This document shows, in pieces, positions 16,769-25,514 of a DNA stretch of 64,000 bases. The position numbers and the translations under genes are program-made. Positions within the stretch are counted from its first letter, which is position 1. The number at the start of each line of letters is the position of its first letter. The notes beneath the pieces were generated by a model. The model did not search any database. It worked only from the letters and a program-made list of their open reading frames with translations, and was not told the origin of the DNA. Source of the stretch: Lactiplantibacillus brownii (GTDB taxonomy: Bacteria > Bacillota > Bacilli > Lactobacillales > Lactobacillaceae); assembly GCF_031085375.1 (NCBI RefSeq), contig NZ_JAVCWF010000001.1:1488001-1552000 (forward strand), in the 5' to 3' direction.

Positions 16769-17191
16769 ATGAAATCGAGTTTAGCAGCTTTGGCGGCCAC
16801 CGCCAAACAACAAACCGTGGTATTGAAACAAATTACTAAAGCTCAGGGGGTAACGGTTGCGGAATGGCAACTTTTAGCCCAGTTATTAGCGGGTTTTAAT
16901 ACGCAAGAAAAGTTAGCCGCTGAAATGCAGTTAGACACTTCGACACTGAGTCGGCAATTAGCCAGTTTAGTGAAGAAGGAAAAGTTAAGTAAAGAGGCGG
17001 TTGGTCGTGATCGTCGGCAACTGATCTACACCGTAACACCCGCGGGAACCACGGCGGTTTCAGGGATCAATCAAGCCTACAATGACTACGAATCTGCCGT
17101 TTTTGACAAATGGCCACAAGATGAACAAAACTTGCTGCGTATTTTGTTGAATCGCTTGAACAAATCAGTTGACCGTACCTTGGTCGGTTAA
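16769..17191 (+). CDS. MarR-family transcriptional regulator
   Basis: This 140-residue protein has a winged helix: TVAEWQLLAQLLAGFNTQEK, then LDTSTLSRQLASLVKKEKLS and the wing GRDRRQLIYTVTPAG. Size and order are those of MarR dimers. I chose ATG 16769 because GGGAGGG precedes it; an upstream in-frame start at 16691 would place the promoter palindrome inside the gene. The operator at 16723 suggests autoregulation. The next gene, a DegV protein, has its own -10-like TATGATAAT, so the two may not be cotranscribed. Its effector is unknown. Confidence 0.88.
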   Translation: MKSSLAALAATAKQQTVVLKQITKAQGVTVAEWQLLAQLLAGFNTQEKLAAEMQLDTSTLSRQLASLVKKEKLSKEAVGRDRRQLIYTVTPAGTTAVSGINQAYNDYESAVFDKWPQDEQNLLRILLNRLNKSVDRTLVG

Positions 17192-17283
17192 GCTTATTTA
17201 TAGCGATTATGACATGCTGGAGGCCGGTACCGTTTTATGCTATGATAATGAGTATTATTTTAGATGAGAAGTAGGTGTATGTC

Positions 17284-18150
17284 ATGAAGATTGCTGTTGT
17301 TACTGACAGCACCAGCTATTTGACACCGCGAGAAGTGGCTGACAACGATATTCATGTTGTGCCGATTCCGGTGATCATAGATGGCAAAGTGTATCAAGAA
17401 GGCGTCGATATTACGACGGAAGACTTCTATGCGAACATGCGAACGTTCAAGTCGTTTCCAAGCACGTCACAGCCGCCAGTTGGGGAAATGATCGAATTTT
17501 ATAATAAATTGGGCGATGAAGGCTATGATGCGGTGATTAGTATTCACCTTGCGAGCACGATTTCAGGTTTCTACAATAGTCTTGAAAATATGCGCGACCT
17601 GGTGACTAATATCAAACTTTATCCGTATGATTCTCAAATCACGGTTCGTTTGATGGGGTACTTAGCGTTAGAAGCGGCTCGGATGGCTAAAGCTGGTCAT
17701 ACCGTTGAAGAAATCATTGCGCGCTTGGACGAGTTACGTTCAACCATGGGTGAATATTTCATTGTGGACGATCTGCAAAATCTCGTTCGTGGGGGTCGTT
17801 TATCCAATGCTTCAGCGTTTATTGGTAGTGTTTTGAGAATTAAGCCAATTTTGACCTTCAACGAAAAACATGAGATCGTTGCTTTTGAAAAAGTCCGTTC
17901 TACTAAAAAGGCCATCGCCCGTGTGGAGCAATTATTTGCTAAAGCTCAAGCTGAGATTAAATATCCGTTACGTGCAATTATTGTGCAAGGTAATAATTTG
18001 GATGCCGCCCAGGCTTGGAAAGCTAAATTGCAACAAAAATATCCGGACATGCCAATCGACATTACTCATTTTGGCCCAGTAATTGGGACGCATTTAGGTG
18101 ATAAGTCGCTGGCATTAGCTTGGTTGAAAGATATTGACAAGGCATATTAA
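17284..18150 (+). CDS. DegV-family fatty acid-binding protein (FakB-type)
   Basis: This 288-residue protein begins MKIAVVTDSTSYLTPREV and carries SFPSTSQPPVGE and HLASTISGFYNS, the DegV lipid-binding signatures. VDDLQNLVRGGRLSNASAF is also typical. FakB proteins present bound fatty acids to the kinase FakA to make acyl phosphate for phospholipid synthesis. FakA is not in this window, but plsY, which uses acyl phosphate, is at the far end. I chose ATG 17284 over 17275 because AGGTG sits at better spacing. The next gene begins two bases after the stop. Confidence 0.9.
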   Translation: MKIAVVTDSTSYLTPREVADNDIHVVPIPVIIDGKVYQEGVDITTEDFYANMRTFKSFPSTSQPPVGEMIEFYNKLGDEGYDAVISIHLASTISGFYNSLENMRDLVTNIKLYPYDSQITVRLMGYLALEAARMAKAGHTVEEIIARLDELRSTMGEYFIVDDLQNLVRGGRLSNASAFIGSVLRIKPILTFNEKHEIVAFEKVRSTKKAIARVEQLFAKAQAEIKYPLRAIIVQGNNLDAAQAWKAKLQQKYPDMPIDITHFGPVIGTHLGDKSLALAWLKDIDKAY

Positions 18151-18152
18151 TC

Positions 18153-18584
18153 ATGGAATATCAATTTTCTAAATCACCCGCTAATCGGGCGGCGGCTTAC
18201 GCTTTACGACAAGCAGTATTTGTGGAAGAGCGTGGCATTGATGCGACGGTCGAATTTGATGACAAGGATAATGATGACCGGTTGTATGTTGTCGCTTATG
18301 CAGCACCAAATTTTCCGGTTGCGACGTTGCGTTTGGAACCGCAGGCTGAGCAGGTAATGCGTTTTGGCCGAGTTTGTACCCGTAAGGTCTATCGCGGGCA
18401 TGGGATTGGACAAAAATTATTAACGGCCGCCGAGGTTTGGTCGCAAAAGCACGGCTATACACAAGGGCTCATTCATGGCGAAGTGACGGCGCAAGGTTTT
18501 TATGAACGTTGTGACTATCAAGTTATTGCGGGACCCTATGATGAAGATGGGGCACCGGTAGTCGTGATGACTAAAAAGTTTTAG
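18153..18584 (+). CDS. GNAT-family N-acetyltransferase (ElaA/YjcF-like)
   Basis: This 143-residue protein has the GNAT acetyl-CoA motif A, FGRVCTRKVYRGHGIGQKLL, and a C-terminal YERCDYQVIAGPYDEDGAP. The N-terminal AYALRQAVFVEERGID is typical of the YjcF/ElaA subgroup, whose substrates are poorly known. The start lies two bases after the degV stop, with an AAGG site inside degV, so the two are cotranscribed and probably translationally coupled. Confidence 0.88.
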   Translation: MEYQFSKSPANRAAAYALRQAVFVEERGIDATVEFDDKDNDDRLYVVAYAAPNFPVATLRLEPQAEQVMRFGRVCTRKVYRGHGIGQKLLTAAEVWSQKHGYTQGLIHGEVTAQGFYERCDYQVIAGPYDEDGAPVVVMTKKF

Positions 18585-18663
18585 TTTTGAAGTGGGTACG
18601 GCCGGTGTCGTTCCCACTTTTGTTAATGGGGAAATTATTATTTTAAGAGAGCTGAGGAATGGT

Positions 18664-19410
18664 ATGAAAACACGTGGTGAATTAAAACAAGAGGTAAAGC
18701 AATTATTTAAAGGACGTTGGAAACAAGCTATTTTACTCTGTATTGTGGTGAGCTTATTGTCGATGTTTGGGGTAATGGCACAATACTCACAACGCGCTAG
18801 TGGTCAAACGAACACTAAAGCTGATTATTCATGGATCAATCGCATGGCTGACTTCAGCTGGCGAGATTTATCAGTCATGGCAGGCGTTGTGATCGTCGTG
18901 TTACTCATCCAATTAGCTTTTTATCTGATTGTAAAGATTTTCATGACGGGAACGGCTTATTCGATGCTCGATTGGGTCCGCAATCCAGAACGTGAGATTC
19001 ATCCGGTCAGTGATTCGACGATTGGTTTCACGAAGCAATATGCTTGGCAGATCGTTGGTTTACAAATTTTACAATCAATCATGGTCTTTCTGTGGGGGTT
19101 ACTCCTAGTTGTTCCAGGAATTATTAAAGCCTTCGCTTACTCACAAACTTTTTATGTGTATAAGGATCTATTAGCTGCCACACCAGCCGGTCACGCTCGG
19201 CCACGGCTACTAGAAGCAATTACTCGCAGTCGGCAATTGATGAAGGGGCATAAGTTTGAATACTTTGTCTTGCAACTAAGTTTTATTGGTTGGGCGATTG
19301 CCAGTGCGCTGACACTTGGAATTGGTCAACTTTGGCTGACACCTTATCGTTATGGGGTATTTGCTAATTATTATGATAATTTAGTGGCTTTGGCAGCTGA
19401 GAAGGCTTAA
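18664..19410 (+). CDS. DUF975 integral membrane protein
   Basis: This 248-residue protein begins MKTRGELKQEVKQLFKGRWK, the start typical of DUF975 proteins. It has about five membrane helices. LLLVVPGIIKAFAYSQTFYV and KGHKFEYFVLQLSFIGW are family hallmarks. The role of DUF975 is not established. I chose ATG 18664 because GAGGAA precedes it; an in-frame start at 18592 has none. It follows the acetyltransferase by 79 bases and is closed by the terminator at 19426. Confidence 0.85.
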   Translation: MKTRGELKQEVKQLFKGRWKQAILLCIVVSLLSMFGVMAQYSQRASGQTNTKADYSWINRMADFSWRDLSVMAGVVIVVLLIQLAFYLIVKIFMTGTAYSMLDWVRNPEREIHPVSDSTIGFTKQYAWQIVGLQILQSIMVFLWGLLLVVPGIIKAFAYSQTFYVYKDLLAATPAGHARPRLLEAITRSRQLMKGHKFEYFVLQLSFIGWAIASALTLGIGQLWLTPYRYGVFANYYDNLVALAAEKA

Positions 19411-19425
19411 TCAATTGTTAAGGAT

Positions 19426-19457
19426 AAAATACTTTGGTGAAAATCAAAGTATTTTTT
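19426..19457 (+). terminator. Rho-independent terminator
   Basis: AAAATACTTTG pairs with CAAAGTATTTTTT. Confidence 0.9.
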
Positions 19458-19601
19458 ATTATTTTATAATTGTTAACGATTACATTGTCAAAATAACATA
19501 TCCAAATGCGTAGAACTATTTTATACTACCTAAAGAGGTTCAATAAGGTGTCTCATCATGTGAGATTAATTGGGCTAAAAAGGTGGAGGGTTTTAAGAAC
19601 A

Positions 19602-21380
19602 ATGGGAAATCAATTAAGAAAGTATCGTCAACCGACCGCGATTTGTTTGGGGCTGATTGTGTTGGCATTTTTATCAACGTATCCGGCTTTTACCGGTCAT
19701 TTTTTTGCGATCAATAATGATGGTGATATTCATTTAGCCCGTTTAGAAGCTTTATATCAAGCTTTTAAAGTGGGCCATTTACCGAGTTTAGTCAATTTCA
19801 TTGGCTTTGGTCACCAAGGCATTGCCATGACGGCCATGTACCCTTGGCTAACCTTGATGATTTTTGTTATCCCGCGGTTCTTATTCCAAAGCCCAATGTT
19901 GGGATTAGCGGTTGGCTTTTTCCTGCTTAATCTTTTCACTGTTTTAAACAGTTATTTTTTGATGAAACGTTTAAGCCAGAATAAATTAGCAATTTGGTTT
20001 GGGGTGATTCTATACCAATTTAATGCCTATCATTTCCAGCTGATGTTTACGCGTGTCGCATTAGGGGAAGCCTTCGGTTATGCTTTTTTACCGTTGATTT
20101 TTCTGGGCTTATTTGGCATTTGGCAACATGATCGTCGTGGATTACTTTGGCTAGGCTCAGGGATGGGATTGGTCGCTAATTCGCACGTGCTGTCTTTAGT
20201 CATGTTTGTGATTTTACTTGTGCTGGTTGAACTTGTTCGGCTGATTCAACGTAAGCTAACTTGGGTTGAGTTGCGTTCGATTCTGTGGTCAGCGGTGTTA
20301 GCGCTGTTGATGGCAAGTTATTCGCTAATAAATATGGTGACCTGGCTTTTAAACAATCACATGGTTTCACCAACACCATCACTGATTGCGTTAGACCCAG
20401 CTAATGCTTTTACCCGGATCTTAAATAACACGATCATTGAGTCATCACAGGGAGCCCATATGGGTTTGGCGGTTAGCTTGATCATGTTATTGTTGGTCAT
20501 TGCATTGTTCACGAAGCCTATTGGGCGTTGGCAAGTTTGGACACTGGCTGGGCTCAGTATTTTCGTTCTCGCCCAAAATTGGTTACCGTGGGTGATTTTT
20601 GCCAATACTCCCTTGCAGTATTTTCAATTTACGATGCGTTTGTTAACAATCGTCGCGTTATTTTTGACGATTGGCTGGGTACTACTTCTAGATCAACAAG
20701 GCTGGCATCGGCGTGCTGTTACCATATTTTATAGCTTGTTTGTCATTCTGATTGGGGCTGGTGGACTTTATCAATATCACCAACAAGTTCGGCAGAATTA
20801 CCAATGGGCTTTGAATCATAGTCAGCGCCCCGGTTTCAGTACCAGTCCAGAAGCGGCCAAATTACATTATTTAACTGGCAAAAACTATTTGGCAAACGTT
20901 AATGTCATGACCATGGCCGATTACCATTTGAAAAAACAAGCCGGTGGTCCCAAAATCACCGCACAAGAGAAACTCGATTTGCATTTGGCAAGCCGCTTAA
21001 ATCGTTTAACAGTCGCATTTGATAACACAAAGGCCGCTCAATTTAAGCATGCCAAAGCAACGGATCAACAAGTCTCATTTGAGTTCTATCAGAAACACGC
21101 GCAAGCGGTTAAATTGCCAGTAGTTGGTTATCAGCAAGTCAACTATCAAGTTAAAGTGAATCAGCAGGTTGTGACTTACCAACACGTTGCCGGACAGTTA
21201 CAAGTGAAGCTACCAGCAGGTAAGAGTCAAATCGTGGTTTCAGTGGCCCATAGCACCCGTCACGCGGGTTGGTTGTGGCTGTCGGTAATAGTTGGACTAT
21301 TGACAACCGCGGCTATCTGGATTGATCCCAAACGATTGTGGTCAACCTTGAAGCGACACTCAAGGGTCCAAGCACAATGA
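19602..21380 (+). CDS. Large membrane protein of the PTPS-related/YfhO-like group
   Basis: This protein of about 592 residues has roughly 11 membrane helices, a C-terminal soluble part (about 430-550) and a final helix. The first extracellular loop holds NNDGDIHLARLEALYQAF and then FGHQGIAMTAMYPW, matching the 6-pyruvoyl-tetrahydropterin synthase-related membrane family of lactobacilli. Like YfhO, this group is thought to hold GT-C-type glycosyltransferases; its acceptor is unknown. The start is uncertain. ATG 19602 follows GGTGGAGG at somewhat long spacing. A GTG at 19548 with AGAGG upstream is an alternative, and ATG 19506 has no site. Confidence 0.72.
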   Translation: MGNQLRKYRQPTAICLGLIVLAFLSTYPAFTGHFFAINNDGDIHLARLEALYQAFKVGHLPSLVNFIGFGHQGIAMTAMYPWLTLMIFVIPRFLFQSPMLGLAVGFFLLNLFTVLNSYFLMKRLSQNKLAIWFGVILYQFNAYHFQLMFTRVALGEAFGYAFLPLIFLGLFGIWQHDRRGLLWLGSGMGLVANSHVLSLVMFVILLVLVELVRLIQRKLTWVELRSILWSAVLALLMASYSLINMVTWLLNNHMVSPTPSLIALDPANAFTRILNNTIIESSQGAHMGLAVSLIMLLLVIALFTKPIGRWQVWTLAGLSIFVLAQNWLPWVIFANTPLQYFQFTMRLLTIVALFLTIGWVLLLDQQGWHRRAVTIFYSLFVILIGAGGLYQYHQQVRQNYQWALNHSQRPGFSTSPEAAKLHYLTGKNYLANVNVMTMADYHLKKQAGGPKITAQEKLDLHLASRLNRLTVAFDNTKAAQFKHAKATDQQVSFEFYQKHAQAVKLPVVGYQQVNYQVKVNQQVVTYQHVAGQLQVKLPAGKSQIVVSVAHSTRHAGWLWLSVIVGLLTTAAIWIDPKRLWSTLKRHSRVQAQ

Positions 21381-21466
21381 TTAATGGTTTTATGACACAA
21401 GCGCTCACGACAAGTGCTTAAAAATATGGTAAACTTGCGGAAGCAAGAAAGGAAGTGCGATAGTTA

Positions 21467-22192
21467 ATGCCTGAACAACAGCCGACGCGAATGTCTCGCT
21501 TAAAAGCGCGACAATCAGCGAAGGGTCAAAAACGATCAGCGGACAAAGCACCAAAAACACCTAAGACGCCGCAGTCGCCAAAGACGCCTAAATCGCCGAA
21601 GAAAAAACGTCATCTCTCGTTATGGTTATTGGCTTTAATCGTGATCGCGCTTGGTGGCACGATTGTTTATTTTGTCAAAGCGTCTACGGACCAAGACTTA
21701 GTTGAAACAACAAGCTCATCAAGCAGTAGCAGTTCACGTAAAAGTTCATCATCATCAAAAAAGAAAAGCTCTAAGAAAAAATCAACTTCAAAGGATTCGA
21801 GTACGACTAGTGAAACGACCGCCGACACGAACACTTCTGTGAGTGACGGGGGGACTAATGCTGGTACCAACACGACTGACAATGGGACGAACCAGGGTAC
21901 AAGTCAAACGACGACCACTGGTGGTAACACGACCAGTCATAATACGACGACCACCGCTGGCAACGGCTCATCCAGTGCGACGGCTCAAAGCAGTCAGTCA
22001 AGCACCGCACAAAGTTCGGCTAACAGCACTAGTAGTAATTCAGCTAGTGGCAGTAGCACGACCACGAGTGGTAATTCTAAGGATTTCAGTACGCTAGATG
22101 AAGCCACGAAATACGGCCAATCACATTCTGGTAATTACACGATCAAAAATGGTGATGGTAATGGTACTTACTATACTGTCACCACGGAATAA
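21467..22192 (+). CDS. Membrane-anchored protein with Ser/Thr-rich stalk
   Basis: This 241-residue protein has a basic cytoplasmic head with Pro-Lys-Thr/Ser repeats (APKTPKTPQSPKTPKSPKKK, residues 27-46). One membrane helix follows (about 50-69), then about 130 residues made mostly of Ser, Thr, Asn and Gly. It ends in a small folded-looking tail (FSTLDEATKYGQSHSGNYTI, then NGTYYTVTTE). The topology suggests the stalk lies outside the membrane, where Ser/Thr stretches can be O-glycosylated or attached to wall glycans. The function of the tail is unknown. It follows the membrane protein gene by 86 bases and could share its transcript. Confidence 0.75.
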   Translation: MPEQQPTRMSRLKARQSAKGQKRSADKAPKTPKTPQSPKTPKSPKKKRHLSLWLLALIVIALGGTIVYFVKASTDQDLVETTSSSSSSSSRKSSSSSKKKSSKKKSTSKDSSTTSETTADTNTSVSDGGTNAGTNTTDNGTNQGTSQTTTTGGNTTSHNTTTTAGNGSSSATAQSSQSSTAQSSANSTSSNSASGSSTTTSGNSKDFSTLDEATKYGQSHSGNYTIKNGDGNGTYYTVTTE

Positions 22193-22285
22193 GTGGTACC
22201 GGCCTTAAAAATTCACGATGGCCCTTGGCTTTTCACGTCAAAATCGGTATGATTGAGATAAAGTTTATGAATCGGAGTGGTGGGA

Positions 22286-22573
22286 TTGAATCGCAATGTT
22301 GAAGTAAAATATCCAGCAATCTTTCGCGATGAAGGCACCTATTGGGATGTTCGTTTTCCAGATGTGCCCGCGGCGCAGACCTTTGGCGCCAGTGTACAGG
22401 TCGCTGCCGATAACGCAGCTAATGCGCTGGCAGTGGCTTTATTCGAACAGGACCCACCGCAAGCCTCAAACCCACAGTATTGGCGGTTAGCGTCAACTGA
22501 GTTTGTGGTTTGGATCACGATGGCCGATGTTGAATTCGGTCCTGGCGCGGATACACCGAAACCTATGGCTTAA
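22286..22573 (+). CDS. HicB-like domain protein, orphan
   Basis: This protein of about 95 residues carries the HicB fold motif VKYPAIFRDEGTYWDVRFPD, then VPAAQTFGAS and an alpha helix with ADNAANALAVALFEQ. HicB proteins are usually antitoxins to HicA ribonucleases. No HicA-like frame is seen on either side, and no C-terminal DNA-binding domain is visible, so a free-standing role is likely. I prefer TTG 22286 because GGAG lies 8 bases upstream; the GTG at 22277 is possible. Single HicB-like proteins of this kind are common in lactobacilli. Confidence 0.72.
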   Translation: MNRNVEVKYPAIFRDEGTYWDVRFPDVPAAQTFGASVQVAADNAANALAVALFEQDPPQASNPQYWRLASTEFVVWITMADVEFGPGADTPKPMA

Positions 22574-22639
22574 ATGATGATGAGAACGGTTTGCCAATTT
22601 GGCAGGCCGTTCTTTCGTCTATGAAAGGATCCTAGTTAA

Positions 22640-23413
22640 ATGCAAGCACATCCATTAGTTTTTGATACCAAAATCGCTAAAGGCAAACCGGAGAATATCC
22701 GGCACCCACATAATGAGTGTCCCTTTTGCGAACCCAGTCAGTTAACCGATATATTGGCTCAAACCGATGATCGTATTTGGTTACTGAACAAGTTTCCAAC
22801 GCTGCAGGCCACGTGGCAAACCATTATTATTGAAACGCAAGATCATTTGGGGGACATTGCGACCTATTCACCAGCAAAAAATCGGGCCATCTTTGCTTTT
22901 GCGCTTAAACATTGGCAAGCTACGATTGCTAGTGACCGTTTTAAATCAGTGTTATTGTATAAAAATTTTGGCCCACACTCTGGTGGCAGCTTACGACATC
23001 CACATATGCAAATTGTTGGGCTACAAGATGTTGACGGTTATGCCAATTTGACGCCTGCTAATTTGAGCGGGTATCCGATCGTTACAACGCGTAATTTAAG
23101 TGTGACGGCATCTGATCAACCCATTATGGGCTTTGTCGAATTTAATGTGAGTGCGGCGTGGGCCGATGTTGACGAGTTAGCGGATGCAGTCCAAAAAATT
23201 GTTCAATATACCCTAAATGATTACTTTAACGGGCGCTGTGACAGTTACAATTTATTCTTCTATCCGGTCGGGGACCGAGTCGTCTGTAAAATCGAACCGT
23301 TATTCAATGTTTCGCCTTATTACATTGGTTATCGTCTATCACAAGTAGATACGCCGGAACGGATGCGAGAAATCGCCGCTGCAGTACGACAACGTTTTGA
23401 TCAAAAAGCCTAA
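22640..23413 (+). CDS. DUF4931 protein of the HIT/GalT-like superfamily
   Basis: This 257-residue protein has HNECPFCEPSQL near residue 27, a zinc-type CxxC as in GalT, and SGGSLRHPHMQIVGLQ near residue 118, the HPH motif related to the GalT HPHGQ active site. The C-terminal FNGRCDSYNLFFYPVGDRVV is also GalT-like. I infer a nucleotidyl transferase or hydrolase fold, with unknown substrate. AAAGGA precedes ATG 22640. A strong terminator follows at 23422. Confidence 0.8.
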   Translation: MQAHPLVFDTKIAKGKPENIRHPHNECPFCEPSQLTDILAQTDDRIWLLNKFPTLQATWQTIIIETQDHLGDIATYSPAKNRAIFAFALKHWQATIASDRFKSVLLYKNFGPHSGGSLRHPHMQIVGLQDVDGYANLTPANLSGYPIVTTRNLSVTASDQPIMGFVEFNVSAAWADVDELADAVQKIVQYTLNDYFNGRCDSYNLFFYPVGDRVVCKIEPLFNVSPYYIGYRLSQVDTPERMREIAAAVRQRFDQKA

Positions 23414-23421
23414 TGAAGCGA

Positions 23422-23465
23422 AAAAATAAGCTGAACACCGGTTGTTCCGGGTCAGCTTATTTTTT
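23422..23465. terminator. Bidirectional terminator
   Basis: AAAAATAAGCTGA and CCGG pair with CCGG and TCAGCTTATTTTTT; it is shared by the DUF4931 gene and the leftward gene at 23464. Confidence 0.9.
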
Positions 23466-23808
23466 AGTCGGTCGTAGAATCAGGGTTTGGTTGAGCGGTC
23501 GAAGCAGGATCGAGGTCGGCTTTAATCGCCTCAATTAAGGCTGTCCGTTGATCAAGATCGTCATCGCATTCAAAGAATGCCCCTAATGGTTGGGCGAGGA
23601 GCTTTTTGCCGGTGTCCATGTAACGGCAGTCATAACTAGTCAGTGAATAGTGCGTCGCATCATCCACTTGAGCCACGACACAGCCTTGCGCCGCCTTATG
23701 ACTTTCATCGGTGAACTCAACGGCATATACGATACAGTCGGTATGTTTATTGGCTTGATAGATTTGGATACTTTTGGCGATATTACTCGCAATATCGGTT
23801 AATTTCAT
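23464..23808 (-). CDS. Hypothetical soluble acidic protein
   Basis: This 114-residue acidic protein begins MKLTDIASNIAKSIQIYQAN and has no membrane segment. Notable parts are TDCIVYAVEFTDESHKAAQG and a C-terminal run of Asp, Ala and Pro. I do not recognise a family. I chose ATG 23808 because GAGG lies 8 bases upstream; the GTG three codons before would sit on that site. It diverges from the gene at 23962. About 150 bases separate them, with a TATGATAAT -10-like sequence at 23898-23906 facing right. Confidence 0.6.
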   Translation of the reverse strand: MKLTDIASNIAKSIQIYQANKHTDCIVYAVEFTDESHKAAQGCVVAQVDDATHYSLTSYDCRYMDTGKKLLAQPLGAFFECDDDLDQRTALIEAIKADLDPASTAQPNPDSTTD

Positions 23809-23961
23809 TTTCGACACCTCATTAAAAATTATAACGATTATTGCGGGGTAACGCTAGTCTGAATTAAGCTTGAGAGCGGTTCAAGTTTAGTCAATATGGT
23901 ATGATAATTAATGAAGAAGTGAGCCAAATCGGCTTAATGTAGAAGAGTGGAGGAATGTCAC

Positions 23962-24294
23962 GTGCAAAACTTAATTCCAGGTGATATGCTGGAGGTCAAT
24001 CAGAAGTTAAAGTGGGAACTGGATTCCGGTGTCAAAGCTGACGAGAGCAGTGTAATTCATGACGCCCTGTTAGCCGGGACACAGTACTTTGTGGATGAAG
24101 CCCTTGAAGGCAGTTACTGGACGGTCAAATGGGATGCGTCCCAGCAAAATGTCGATATTTACGGGACGGATGACACCGTGGTCGGGGCCATTAAGCCAAC
24201 CGGGGCCAGTCTTGAGGCAGACTTTCGGCAGGATGCTCAAGGCTTGTTTATCCGTATCGAAAAAGAAGTGGCGGTCGTCGTTCGTAATAATTAG
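23962..24294 (+). CDS. Hypothetical protein, 110 residues
   Basis: This protein starts at GTG 23962, chosen because GGAGG lies 8 bases upstream. Sequence features are QNLIPGDMLEVNQKLKWELD, SYWTVKWDASQQNVDIYGTD and a final FIRIEKEVAVVVRNN. It looks beta-rich and has no Cys. I do not recognise a family. The DUF960 gene follows 21 bases after the stop with its own site, so the two are probably one transcript. No function is offered. Confidence 0.6.
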   Translation: MQNLIPGDMLEVNQKLKWELDSGVKADESSVIHDALLAGTQYFVDEALEGSYWTVKWDASQQNVDIYGTDDTVVGAIKPTGASLEADFRQDAQGLFIRIEKEVAVVVRNN

Positions 24295-24315
24295 GTTAGA
24301 AGTGAGGTGGCAACG

Positions 24316-24624
24316 ATGTTTAATCAAAATGGAGAACGTTATGCAACTTTTGGCTTGGTGGCGAAATTGCCAAGTGAGGTCATTGACGGCATTTGGGACG
24401 TAATTGATGATGATCTACGTGGCGTGGTCAAACTACCACGGGTCTTACAATTTGCGTTGATTGCGCGGCATGGCCAAGTGACCGTGGTATTCGATGATCA
24501 TCAGGACTCGATTTTTGAATTTGACTTGCCATTTGATTATCAGCGCAGCTTTCCGGAAACCGTGGCAGTCTTAGATGACGGTCAAAATCAAACGATGATG
24601 TTAATGGCAGAATTAAAGGCCTAA
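24316..24624 (+). CDS. DUF960-family protein
   Basis: This 102-residue protein opens MFNQNGERYATFGLVAKLPS and continues VIDGIWDVIDDDLRGVVKLP, matching the DUF960 pattern of short Firmicutes proteins. A later part is FALIARHGQVTVVFDDHQDS. The biochemical role is unknown. I chose ATG 24316 because GAGGTG precedes it; the GTG at 24307 overlaps that site. It follows the 110-residue hypothetical gene closely and is closed by a terminator-like hairpin. Confidence 0.7.
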   Translation: MFNQNGERYATFGLVAKLPSEVIDGIWDVIDDDLRGVVKLPRVLQFALIARHGQVTVVFDDHQDSIFEFDLPFDYQRSFPETVAVLDDGQNQTMMLMAELKA

Positions 24625-24636
24625 CTAACTTGGTCG

Positions 24637-24675
24637 CAACAAGAAGTGAGTCTGGCGACAGGCTCTTTTTTGTTG
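24637..24675 (+). terminator. Probable terminator
   Basis: CAACAAGAAGTGAGTCTG pairs imperfectly with CAGGCTCTTTTTTGTTG around GCGA. Confidence 0.65.
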
Positions 24676-24786
24676 CCTTGAAAAATAGCCGAGTTTGTTT
24701 GCTCAATGAGCCTCCCTTGGCAAATCGTCGTTTTTTACCGTGAGGACGCCTATAATCAAGGCATTCAGACCAAAGGAGTGAGCATT

Positions 24787-25512
24787 ATGCCAAAAACGGC
24801 TCAGTGCCTCGTTGATCATGCTACCTATGATATGGTCGATGGGATGACTTTAAGGGAGTTAGATCAGCAATTACAAACCGCGATTCACCAAGCTTATCCG
24901 GCGGCGACGCCCACCTCGTTCATTTGTAGTGAACATTTGGTAGGGTATCGGATGCAAAAGATGGATCGCATGGTTGCGAAAGATTATCAACAAAACAAAA
25001 AAATTAATCATCGTTTGACACAAATTATGCAGAAAAACACGTATCAAGTCGTCGATGTGAACCGCCAATTAGAAAACTCGCTGACATTTGGTCAACGAGT
25101 GGCGGATGCAGTGGCACGATTTGGCGGGAGCTGGGCGTTCATTATTTCATTTGTCAGTGTCATGTTACTTTGGATGCTGATCAATGTCGTCCAACTATTT
25201 GGGATGCGTTTTGATCCCTATCCCTTTATTTTATTGAACTTATTCTTGAGCATGGTTGCCGCGATTCAAGCACCGTTGATCATGATGAGTCAGAATCGAG
25301 CGGCAGAATATGACCGGTTACAAGCCGTCAATGATTTTCGCGTCAACTCCAAGTCTGAAGAAGAGATTCGTGTTTTGCATACCAAAGTGGATCATTTGAT
25401 CCAACAAGATGAACCTAATATGCTGGAGATCCAAAAGATGCAGACTCAAATGTTGGGTGAGATTCAAGCCCAAGTCAATGAGCTGCGCCGCTTACAAGCC
25501 CGGCACCACTAA
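24787..25512 (+). CDS. DUF1003 membrane protein
   Basis: This 241-residue protein has a cytoplasmic N-terminal part, two membrane helices (about 117-138 and 152-172) and a charged C-terminal helix likely to form a coiled coil (EEEIRVLHTKVDHLIQQD, then QTQMLGEIQAQVNELRRL). TFGQRVADAVARFGGSWAFI and NRAAEYDRLQAVNDFRVN are DUF1003 signatures. Function is unknown; the family is widespread. I chose ATG 24787 because AAAGGAG precedes it. It is convergent with the DUF368 gene, with only two bases between their ends. Confidence 0.85.
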   Translation: MPKTAQCLVDHATYDMVDGMTLRELDQQLQTAIHQAYPAATPTSFICSEHLVGYRMQKMDRMVAKDYQQNKKINHRLTQIMQKNTYQVVDVNRQLENSLTFGQRVADAVARFGGSWAFIISFVSVMLLWMLINVVQLFGMRFDPYPFILLNLFLSMVAAIQAPLIMMSQNRAAEYDRLQAVNDFRVNSKSEEEIRVLHTKVDHLIQQDEPNMLEIQKMQTQMLGEIQAQVNELRRLQARHH

Positions 25513-25514
25513 GG

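Noticed and set aside
22277..22573. A HicAB toxin-antitoxin pair
   Set aside because: Only the HicB-like half is present; neither neighbour encodes a small basic HicA-like protein.
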